From the NCBI RefSeq assembly GCF_037975245.1, contig NC_092571.1, positions 8,034,501-8,098,500 of the forward strand: a stretch of DNA of 64,000 bases, read 5' to 3'. The notes under the pieces are model-generated. The model did no database searches. It was not told the DNA's origin and saw only the letters and a list, made by a program, of their open reading frames with translations. Positions 30,335 through 40,479 of this stretch are shown one piece after another. The DNA comes from Apostichopus japonicus. Taxonomy: Eukaryota > Echinodermata > Holothuroidea > Aspidochirotida > Stichopodidae. The translations under genes and the position numbers were made by a program. Every line of letters starts with the position of its first letter. The first letter of the stretch is position 1.

Positions 30335-30451
30335 TTAATATGATGAGGACCAGGACCAGAAGAAGTGGAGGTCTACTGGAGGAGGCATTAACATATATTA
30401 ATGTCAAAGACAAAGAAGCTAGTTTTTGTGTTCTGCAAGTAGCACAGAAAG
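30335..30451 (+). CDS. SET-like gene, first recognised coding exon
   Basis: The acceptor TTGTTTCAG precedes 30335 and the donor GTGAAT follows 30451. The likely start is ATG 30340, or 30343 directly after it, giving MMRTRTRRSGG and LLEEALTYI. The phase-1 end completes a glycine with the next exon. Confidence 0.55.
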
Positions 30452-31824
30452 GTGAATATTTAATACTTCCATCAATGTAATCATTGAAAAGTATCCACAG
30501 TATAACAATTCTTCAACTATTTATAAGTAACTTAAGCATCTTTCAGATATGATTTAGACAAAATAGTAGCTTCATAATAGGTTACCAAGGAACAACTACG
30601 CTGTCATCAGGAAGTTGATTACCTGGGTCCATAAGTGGGGCAAAATATGGGCTGATTATTTAGTAGTAGCCATGCAGTATTTAGTGTTGCTATGTTTAAA
30701 ATTTCTGTTTTTCAGTTTTAATTGTGCTGTTCATTTCATGCATTTGCTTTCTTATTAACAATATCCTTCGGAATTCAATATTTTGATTAAAGGTAGAGGG
30801 GTGATAACCACCACAGTATTTGCAAAGGGGCAGTTTCTGCTGCAATACAGTGGAAAACTTTTATTTGTTCCATCTTGCTTTAGTGTTTGGTTCCCTTGCT
30901 GCTTTAATTTCAATCAAGTGCAGTTACTCAGTTGCCTTTTTACATTCAATCGTGTTACTCCTTTACTATGTTACAGATATGAGGCTATTAAGAAATGCCA
31001 CTTCTTAGAAAAGAGAATTTTACATTGAGGGAAAATGTTGTATGCAGAGCAAAGCTACCACTTATGTAATATCTGAAGCTGAAATCTAACTTCGATCCCC
31101 AGCATTTGTCATTTTGTTAGAAATAGCACTTTTTTTATGACTTACATTTCCTGTAATGAGAACAGTACAAGTCTAAGGATAAAGAAAGTAACCCTCTGGA
31201 AGACCACAAATGCCATATATTTAATCAGATTTTTTTATTGTTTTATCGAAGAGCATTTAACTATTTCATTTCATTTATTTGTTTCTCCTCAATGTACATG
31301 TTTAACAGTAAAGAATTACTAACATAAATGAGGGAGTGGCAAAGAAAACCTTGCAAAGCTTAACAAGTAGGGCCACTCACCATGCAAAGGAAAATATATC
31401 AAAACAATACAAAAACCAACCGCCCCTCCCCCTGCCAAATATTATTTGTTACTTTTTTATTGTTACTTTTTCTCTCTTTTTTTCTTCTGATATAGGGACC
31501 AAACATCCACTTGTCAGTGATGAAAGTTTGACTATAAGGAAGAAATTCAAGGAGTCATCCCTCACCAAAACAGCCAATAAGTTCAAAACAGCAGTGCCCT
31601 GTAGACCCAAAAAAGTACCTTGGTCAGAAAAAGAACAGGCTGCAGTTAAGCATCACCTGGGTAACTTCATAGCTATGCAAAAGCTGCCAGGAAAGGAAGC
31701 TATTCAGGCGACCTTGAAGAAAGAGAGGTGTCTTCAGAAAAGAAATTGGAGAAACGTTAAGGACTTTGTTCGAAACAGCATAACTCCAAGAGCTAGAAAG
31801 TCAGGAAGAAGTCTCTTTCGCTGA
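30340..31824 (+). CDS. Small gene with an incomplete SET domain and a Trp-rich C-terminal domain
   Basis: Three exons are visible. Exon 30335-30451 has an ATG at 30340 and ends ...VLQVAQK plus one G. Exon 30793 to about 30849 completes KGRGVITTTVFAKG and QFLLQY, matching the opening strand of SET methyltransferases such as KMT5A (K-G-R-G-V, then F-x-x-G-x-F-x-x-x-Y). The last exon, 31496-31824, encodes 108 residues with PWSEKEQAAVKHHLGNFI and RNWRNVKDFVRNSI. Joining the donor at 30850 to 31496 keeps frame and would give about 165 residues. From memory, KMT5A-like proteins of corals and fish combine a SET domain with a similar C-terminal block; this is unverified. The SET core (the N-H-S and catalytic tyrosine segments) was not found between 30850 and 31495. 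Either this is a degenerate or short isoform, or intervening exons were missed. Confidence 0.55.
30793..30849 (+). CDS. SET-like gene, exon carrying the SET-domain opening
   Basis: The acceptor ATTAAAG ends at 30792. Encodes GRGVITTTVFAKG then QFLLQY. The 3' edge is uncertain: the donor GTGGAA at 30850 gives the right phase for 31496, but reading on gives SGKLL, which also resembles a SET domain (Y-x-G-x-L), so the exon may be longer. Confidence 0.5.
31496..31824 (+). CDS. SET-like gene, terminal exon with PWS...W-V-x-x-F-V domain
   Basis: Starts after a strong pyrimidine tract ending GATATAG. Basic and helical, 108 complete residues, ending in RKSGRSLFR and TGA. The block PWSEKEQAAVKHHLGNFI ... 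LPGKEAI ... KRNWRNVKDFVRN looks like a compact helical domain of conserved spacing. No function is assigned. Confidence 0.6.
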
Positions 31825-31894
31825 TTTCATAGTTACCTTAGTGAAACTGTAACTTATAGCTTCATCAGTGAGAATGTAAAATGGTAACATTTTT

Positions 31895-31900
31895 AATAAA
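31895..31900 (+). terminator. Polyadenylation signal AATAAA
   Basis: AATAAA, 71 bases after the stop codon of the terminal SET-like exon. The position is right for a 3' end and supports the exon at 31496-31824 being transcribed. Confidence 0.5.
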
Positions 31901-34900
31901 AGGCATACGTTAGGGACAGTCTTATAGGCTTTTGAGAGGTTGAGACTTCAAATGAAAAGTGGGCCAATCAGAGGAATGAGTACACAGGTGATCACACATT
32001 GACAATGGAGAGCACTGTTATAAGTATCCCCATTGGGTGCTAGGGTTCATAGACATGTGTATGTCTTTTGCTAATACATAAATTTGTGTAGCTAATTAAA
32101 ACATGATCAAGAGAAATCAGTTTTGAACACATTGTTAAGGTTGATGACATGATGCTGCTGTAGTGATGTTTGAAATACAATGTAAACAGAAGGTGTGAAT
32201 ATGAGTTAGACAAGTTCTGTTCATTGAAATTGGGGAGCACTGTTATATTCTGGTCCGCAGTTGTATGCCATCAAGTATGAAACATTTGCATTGTGTCCTG
32301 TGAATGTTGATGTGCTTAAGGACCTTAAGTACAGAACAAGATGTTCAGAGCTGCAGGAGTTTACAAGAGAGCTGCTGTGACTATCATGCCAGGGATAAAG
32401 CTTGGATGAAACCTATTTTTTTTACTGTAGCTTTGCCACCAGTTGGATGGTTACCTTGTATTATTCTCTACTGGAAGCCATGTCACTTTTCCTTTGTGTT
32501 CCAGCAAGAGGTGGGGGGGGGGGGGGGGGGTTAGAGGAGCACGGAGTATTAGTGTGAATCATGTGGACAGTTTGCAACTTTTGACTAAACTGATGTTAGT
32601 AGTACTACCCTTGGTGTGAATGTACCAGAGGTGTACAACACGCTAGGTCACCGCACACTGGAAATGGGGAGCACTGTTGATATTCCCAGTTGCATTCCAG
32701 GGTGCCTCAAATTATTTGTGTGTGTTCCTAATGTGACTAACTACTTTTGAGTATAGTTTACACACATACTAGAATGTCCAGTTTAGGTCACTTCACCACC
32801 TCTGGGAGCTTAAATGGCAGGAAGACATCTAATGTCATCCCTAGCCTATTGTTGGTGAAGTGGTGGAGGAATCAGTGTAAACTGATTCAAACATACTTTT
32901 GTGACAACAAATTGGGAAAGGAGGATTGTTGCTTTTTACCATTTAAGTAGTTAACAAATTATGCAAGTTCAGTTGAATTCACACTAAGTACAACTACCTG
33001 GCCTTTAATTAAAGAGAGAAAAAGTCATTCATATACTGATAACAGTATTATTACTTTTTGCCCTTAAATTTTCTTTCACTCTTTTTCATTGTTTGTAATT
33101 TTAACTGCTAGCTTTGTAAGCTTTTTTCCTCATTCAACCTTCTGATTATATGTTACAGGACTTCATGATTGTTTGAGTGAGGTGAGTGTGGTGGTGATAA
33201 AGGTAGTTTTGTGTTGGCTGTCATCTGGTTGAAGACTGGTTTTGCTGGTTTCTCAGCAAAATTTTCCTGAAAAGAAAGCTATTCATGCATGTTCTCTCGA
33301 AGGAATCGAGAATAAACCTCAAAACCACTCAGCACGTAACACCAAATATAACTGCCAGGACCAAAAATATGATGAAGAAATCTCATGTACTGCTTTATTT
33401 CATCATTGTTAGTTTAGAGATGACTTAATATGTTGGTTTAAGTTAGAAAGTATAAATTATGTTTTCTGTTGGATTTTTAACGACCTTCTACATTTATATG
33501 CTCATAACAAATGTTTGATTATTGTTGCAGAATGACACAGTTTTTGAGTTTGTGTTAGTGTAGTTTCAATAATCAAGCAAAATTCAAAGAAAACAAACTA
33601 TGGTTTCTGAATGTGCTTGTTCCTCATCAACTTTATGTCTTTAATGGTTTAAGTAACTGTCTGAAGGAAAGTTGCCATTCTGAAAGCAATTAAGCATGAA
33701 AATTTTAAACAGTGTTTTACAGTGTAATAGTTGGATTTTACTTGCTGCAACACAGGTACATTTGTTGCAAAAAGGTCAGTTTTACTGGCTTCCAAAAGAA
33801 GCATAACCATACATTAAAAAGAGCCAATGTGTTGAACCAAAGTAGTTAAGGTAGCCTGCTGTTTAGGTTGAACATAATACATGTTTATCATTGATTGGTA
33901 TAGAGCATGTTAAATTAGTGATTTATTCAGCTGGCAAGACCTTGTAAATATGTTTGTGGTGCTAATCCATCAGATTTTGGTTTTCAGTTTATCATTGTTA
34001 AGAGCATCCTCAGCATTTCCATGCATGTTCTGTCATAGCTTCTATGAATTGTGTTTTCTTTGGGTTTTCAACAACTATTCTCTGACACTATGGTGGGGTG
34101 CACACAACCATTATTTATCTTCTCTTAAATGTGTTTTATCTTTGTTGAGTTTAAAATAAATACATGTTTGCTTGTTGTAGAATGAAGAACAATTCTTTCC
34201 ATAGTTGTTTTTATTTCATTGAGTAAATCCCTATTCAGTGTTGCATGCTACATTGAGGGCTGATGCAGCTTACCTTCTAAATGTTCATTGGGAGCATGCA
34301 CAGTTCATTATCCCACAATAAGACTATTCATGTAAGATGTTGAGCAAGTCTCAATGAGAGATAACAGGCCAGGTCTAGATAAACTGATGGTAGCAGTATG
34401 TACCAAACATGTGACAATGAAAGATACATATAGGCACGTAGGGGACCACTCCAAAGGAGAACCTCTTCATTGTCCTCCTTGGATGTCAAGCAGTATATGT
34501 AAACATGAGGTTGCCATGCAGACATATTAATGGCATACAAAACCCAACATTGTCATGTAAATTCATGATATGGACAACCATGCAATGACAGCCCTCACAT
34601 TTATTTCTAAAACTTGTGGTAAGAGATATAGGTCAGAGGGAACAATGGAACAATAGGATGTCCTCGATTTGAATGTAACAGGTACCTTTCCTACACTAAA
34701 ATGACTGTAACATACAAAATGGGGACAAGCCCCGATCTCATGTTAAGGGCACTATACTATGTGTGTCCACACTTGGGTGGTAAGGGACCCTTCATGGAAG
34801 GAAGCATAATTTGAACTGATTCAATAGCCACCTTGAAGAGTCAGAGGGTAATGACGCCAGTGCAGCTAATATTTAAGCCATATGACCCTTAGAACAAATA

Positions 34901-36100
34901 TCCCCGATTATCCCCTAAAAAACCTACTGCCCCGTTTGGAGCCCTAAACAGGTATGTGTGTGTGTGTGTGTGTATTGCATATCTGCATAATAACTAGTTT
35001 GACAGTCTGAGTAAACTACATTTTCAACTATTAGCGAAGTCAACCTTCGATAGCACTATTAACATGTTGGTATAGTATGTCAACGGTTTAAGCAAATACG
35101 ACTTCATAGGGACAATCCAAACATAGATATTAGAAAATCCCTTCTCTTTCTAATGATCAAACTCACAGAAATTACTGTAAAGATTAATGTCCAAGGAGCA
35201 TTTTTACATCTTTCAGGCCAATAGGAAGTAGTGTCCAAAGGTGTATGGCATGATCGCCGATTAGTTGACAGGTAGATTTGCAGACTTTTGAATCATTGCA
35301 TAAGGAAAGAGTCGCGTCATGAACGAGACAATGTTTTCACATGATCCAACTTTATATTCATTAACATTATTTTATCAGTCCTCCCCTCCCCCCCCCCCCC
35401 CATTCCTCCCTCATCAATTTGGACTTCTTATGAACGATATGAGACAGGATTCCGAAGACAAAAGTAGACAGATAAAATTACAACAAAAAACTATCGTGTA
35501 CAGTTCTTGTATAGTTTTATGAGTGTTCTTTGCCTGATGGGGTCCCAATAGGACTACACCGGTCTTGGAGTGGAATTTTGCTAGTGTGTTGGTCTTATAA
35601 ATTTAATATATATATATGTCATACCATTTGCTATATATTTAAGACGTGAACGATATTGTAACATAATTACATGTTGTTATACCTGAATTCGTGCTTTGTG
35701 TCAATCTCGCAAATTTAGTCACGCAAATTATATTGTAAAGGTATACTCTTTGTGCCTATGGCTTAATTGTCGTTGCAAATCATCCGAGGGTGGCGCTGTG
35801 AGTGCTAGGTTGGTAGAGGTCCTCTATAAAGGAACTCTACAGGTTGGTAGACTGACATCTACGGCTCTGTAGGTAGGTAGAGCCACTGTACATATAGAGC
35901 AGTGAACTGTGTGACCGTGCTCAAGTGATGGCGCTCGTCTACTCAGCTGTTCAGATATACGGCCTTTTGCATCTATTCACAGCCGTGTATCTGTAGGTAG
36001 ATGGCTCCTATAGGTTGAACCATGGACGTACTAAATGTATAAGTCAACAGCTGTTGCAACTAATTAAACCCCGTATAGTAACATTGATAGGCACAGTAAT
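31901..36100. other. No gene recognised; short repeats only
   Basis: AT-rich non-coding sequence with a run of about 18 G at 32513-32530, (TG)n at about 34952-34972 and a run of 15 C at about 35387-35401. GAGCACTGTTRATA/TATTC-like sequence recurs at about 32010, 32235 and 32670. Confidence 0.4.
34952..34972. repeat. (TG)n microsatellite
   Basis: About ten GT/TG dinucleotides. Confidence 0.85.
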
Positions 36101-36103
36101 TGT

Positions 36104-36165
36104 TGTACTCTTCAACCTTTTGGCTAAGATCGTGTCTAGTATCTGTTTTACAGATACATGGGTAT
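36104..36165 (+). pseudogene. U2 snRNA-like fragment
   Basis: CTTTTGGCTAAGATC at 36117-36131 and CTAGTATCTGTT at 36136-36147 match the 5' end of U2 (C-C-U-U-U-U-G-G-C-U-A-A-G-A-U-C, then the branch-site-pairing GUAGUAUCUGUU). Similarity stops after about 60 bases; ATCTGTTTTACAGAT forms a hairpin instead of U2 stem IIa. The Sm site and 3' stems are absent. Confidence 0.6.
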
Positions 36166-36169
36166 AGTA

Positions 36170-38825
36170 CACTCACAAGCCTTTAACCTGATCATGTGTA
36201 GTACATACATGCTTTCCAAAGGACTCGTGGTATTCATTTGACGGGAATATCGTCATAATCATACGGTTGCGGTCTCGATGTAGATGGTTCTCTGGTTGAG
36301 AGTGTACCAGCTTGTTTCGTAAGTTCGTGCCGAGGCTTTATCTTGGGTGATGATGTTTCATTAAAACTTAACTTATTCATGTACGTTAAAGGCCTATACC
36401 TAGTAGGTTATGTAACAACGCACTCAACGCACAGAATGGCTCAATGCGTTCTTTTACTCCTAAATTTGCTGACCAGTCAGTCAGACAAACTACCACTTCA
36501 CGGTTAACACGTACCCACGCGTATAATAGTCACTCTGATACACTTCCCTGCGCAATTTCCTATAAAATATTCTACGTTACCAACTTTATGATAAAGAACC
36601 CTCTCCTCTCACCCTTGACCATAACTTTCCCTGAATCTATATTACATGCTTACTGAGATCTCTACAGTAAGTAAGGCAACATATGTCACCAAAACAGAAC
36701 TATAGCATTGCTCGATACAAGTGACATAAGCGTATACTGTACAGTGGAATGACGACCTTCCTTACTGGTTTCGAACCTCTGGACATGTACAATCAGCGTC
36801 CAATTTGAATATACCCTATAGTTACTCTTTGAATCAGGCCAGAAGAGAGGGTGGGGGCAGAATAACCACAGCCCGTGGCCCGAGGTCATTTGGGGGAGGG
36901 AAATGCGGGGTTGCTCGGGAGAATATGAGAAAAGAGTTCAGTAAATATCATTTTCATGAAAATATAAAATAAAGGGCCGGTAACGTTATTGTCCACGGAC
37001 CTGGCTCGGAGTGATCCTGAGACAGTATTTTCGCTTTATATGAAAAGCTAAAACAACAACACTTTCGCATATTCATGTTAGTCCTTGTACGCCCCCCCCC
37101 CCACCCCACCCCTTACTCTTTCCTTCTCTTTCTCTCTTAACAGGTTTTGATCATTCACCTCTCCTCTTTCCTGTACAGGACAAAGATTTAACCAGCATCT
37201 TCGAGTCTCCTATTATCCGTACCCAAGCTTAATCCATGTTCAAAGTCCAATCCGTATCGATCCATGAGCCCCTGGACTCCTCCGGGATTTGCCCGTTTTG
37301 CGGCCATGATTGTTTTAAGCTCTTCGGCATGGTGGTGTGGCCTTATGAAAACTTAGCAGCAAAGAAAATGGTTATATGGCGATCGCCACCAACTAAGGGT
37401 AGATTAGATTTAACTCAATTATAGATAAAAGTTGTAAGATCATTGCAGGGTTCGCTGGTTTCCGAGTTTTTTTTTTTTTCACAAGGAAGAAACAGGTTTC
37501 TTCCAATAAAAGTGTAAGAAACTTAAAAAAAAATAAGGAAAATAAGTCTAAATAATTTCAATGTAATTGTAAATAGCCTAACTGACAAATCTAATGACTA
37601 AAACCTACACAGAGTTTGGGGCATTACCTTGGTTAGTTAGATGGCGCTGTTTATGCAATCCAGCATTCCAATTACAACAAGTTGTCGAACCTGGCCTATA
37701 CTAAAAACAAGGAGCCTTCACCGAATACAGGTTTCCGCTGACGAAGTTCCACTTCAACAAAACCACGAGTCCAGAAAGCATGTCTATGTTGGTCCAGGAA
37801 CCAAACTAAACTTCACATTCCGGCTTGTCTACGAGACTATATATAAGTCTATACTAAATCTTGGACCACGAACAAAATGTCATTATTGCGTACCGTTGAG
37901 GTAGGGATAGAAGTAAAGTAAAAAATTAGGTAAGGACTTGAAAATAAGGCAAAAAGGCAATGTTAAGTTGTCAAGTGTGACGTAAAAGAAATTACTTGGT
38001 GTTTACATTTTAAAGAATGTGTATTTCTTTATGTTCTTTGTCACCGTGTCAATTTGATTTACCAACAGAAAAACTGTTTTAAATTTGTTTTGGTTATTAA
38101 TTTTTTTTTCTTCATTCCACCGGAAGAAACCTACCGACCCTGCCGGATTGTTTAACATGAGGTCACTGGTTAAATCACGTTCTTGCCAGAAAAAATATAT
38201 TTATATTTCAAATTTGTTTATAATTTCCCAGTAGGTTTTTTTTTCGATTTACATCTACTTTGTATAAAAATTAAAGCCAGAAAGACAAAAACAGCTCTAT
38301 ATGGACTCTTAAATGCCTAACATTATACGTTTGCATATCTGTACTTTGAAAAAATTAGTTACATACTTATTTTCATAAGAACTTTCGTGTCGTCGATCAT
38401 ATGAAAGAAACGATAGTAAATTTTTTTTTTTAAAATTTTGGCATATCATTAAAGGACGCCTTCATTTTTGTCTTGGATACATCATAGTTTAATAAAAGAG
38501 GGGGGAGGGGAGGGGAGGGGAGGGGAGGGGAGGGGAGGGGGTCGCTGGTATCGTTTCTATAGCATTTCCGGGTTTAAACTATGCTATATCTCTGGAATGT
38601 TCCTTTTACGGTTAAATTTATTATGATGTCTATTCGTCAATGCAGGCTTAAATTTTGACAAATTCTAATTACTCAACCAAAACCGGTTTTTTTTTTTAAA
38701 TTTTTTATGACTATAACAGAGCATCATTAGGATGACATTCAAAGCCATTTGTTCTTCACTAATTTGTAATGAACTCTTAACATGTTATTGGAGGCAATGA
38801 AAGTATTTTCTCCCAGACGTGTTGC
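36170..38825. other. No gene recognised
   Basis: Short open frames lack motifs. Contains C runs near 37091-37110 and a (GGGGA)n stretch at 38500-38540. Confidence 0.4.
38501..38540. repeat. (GGGGA)n microsatellite
   Basis: Tandem GGGGA/AGGGG units, about seven copies. A shorter example lies at 2868-2887. Confidence 0.85.
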
Positions 38826-38830
38826 ATCTG

Positions 38831-39259
38831 CAGGGGCGTCGGAAGCTATTTGGGATTGGTACGGCAGATCAGAGTGTGGCCATCTATCATAATTATCGGG
38901 GGGACGTTTGGTACGTCAAACTACGCTACGCGCCACCATGGTTGGCGCGTAGCGTGATGGAGAAAATTTTGAAAAAATGCCTCCCAGACTGCAGGAAATG
39001 GCACTTCCCGAGCTTGAAAACAAGACCCCTGCCATGCCAGAGTAGTCACATTTAGCCTACTTGCCGTCATCAATATTGAAAATTATTGAAAAATATACCT
39101 CCCAGATTGCCTGAAATAGCAGTTCACATGTGTCACGAGATTTAACACATTTGAAGTATGTTTCATTTTGGTTCTTTATTTTTTTGCCATTTTTTTTTCT
39201 AAGTCCTACTTTTTTTCTTCTTTTTTTTTGCGCCGTGAGTACCGGCTCCGACGCCCCTG
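38831..39259 (-). mobile_element. MITE family A, copy 3, with 5-bp TSD
   Basis: 429 bp in inverse orientation to the copies at 5.8 and 8.0 kb. Ends CAGGGGCGTCGGAAGC and GGCTCCGACGCCCCTG. ATCTG is duplicated at 38826-38830 and 39260-39264. Contains the same hairpin and A/T-rich parts plus about 80 extra bases near 39050-39170. Confidence 0.88.
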
Positions 39260-40291
39260 ATCTGAGAAACTGATTCAACGGTCCAGATGCATTATCTACA
39301 TGTGAACCTCAGCTGTTTCAATGGTCATTTCTCAAGACTTAAAATTCATCATCCGTTAAGTCTTAATGGGGTATTCTAGAGATGTAGAATATTTAAAAGA
39401 GAATACCTAGAAAACTGTAAACAGATGTAGAATGTTTACCAACACCAAATTTCTTTCATCGTGTTTTTTATGACTTATCAACTCTTAACTTCTTTTGCCC
39501 AATCTCGTCATTTAAGTGGCTTGAACTAACAATGTTAGCATGAGTTGGTTTATACTGAACAGCTACAAAAGTTTTATAAAAATTCAACTAAAAAGTTGCT
39601 TTATAGTTAAATCGAGTCATCAACCAGTACTTTTCTTCAGAACATGGTGCTGAAGCATTGACTAGTAGATTCATTGTATCATCTCTATTGGTAACGTTTT
39701 AAAGAAAAGTTACCCCAGATAGAACCTGGGCACGAAAAACAAACAACTCTATTCACTCTCCAACCCCCCCCCCCCCCCACCTCCCCCGTCTTTTATACAT
39801 CGAGAATGTAATTGTATAATCATGACGATATCACAAAGGAGCATCATGAGTTCCTTGGAAAGGGTAAATTTATTCCAGCCATTTAGGTTTCGAAATTTTG
39901 TGTTTCAAGTCATGACACGTTAACAACAAAAAACACTGGTAAGCATTAAAAAGAAAACTTGGCTCAATTTGTTATTTCTCTGTAAACTTCAAATTATTTT
40001 TTCCTTTTTCTTTAAAACACGAAACTGTTTTATATACCTTATGTAAGTTCTTCAGTGTACAGGTTTCCCCCCTCCGCTTAGTAACGTCTGCTCATTTTAT
40101 TACGGCACGCTTACAGTTTATCATTTCTTTCCCCTGATTGGTCGTTGCTATGTGTGACGTATTAATTTCTCAATGAGAGTAAAGTAAACGCAACTTGGAT
40201 GCCTACCAAGACGAGTAAACAAATGATTGTTCCCTCCTCTCTCTAAACCCTCTCTTATCCTTATCGAAACTTTTTTTCATCTCCTCCCAAG

Positions 40292-40299
40292 TTCCCACG
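40292..40299 (-). promoter_or_regulatory. CSL/Su(H)-like octamer in a candidate distal module
   Basis: TTCCCACG on plus. With the inverted copy at 40472-40479 and a CACGTG E-box at about 40513, it lies in a comparatively GC- and CpG-rich stretch 3.5 kb upstream of hes. Regulatory function is inferred only. Confidence 0.4.
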
Positions 40300-40471
40300 G
40301 TCTTGACAAAGGCCACTATTGATCAAACCACTTGAGCCACACGCTCGCTTAACAAAATAATGCATAAGTAAACTAGTCGACGGCTCAAGGGGATTTTAGC
40401 GGCAATCTACATACGCATAGTAACAATAGCATACCACGATCGGATCTTACCGGACTAGACTATTGAAAGTG

Positions 40472-40479
40472 CGTGGGAA
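40472..40479 (+). promoter_or_regulatory. CSL/Su(H)-like octamer, inverted relative to 40292
   Basis: CGTGGGAA on plus, 172 bases from the preceding site in head-to-head arrangement. Confidence 0.4.

Noticed and set aside
31150-31230. Possible SET inner exon (EQYKSKDKES, then HKCHIF)
   Set aside because: Weak resemblance to the middle of a SET domain; acceptor and donor are poor and the phase is not forced.
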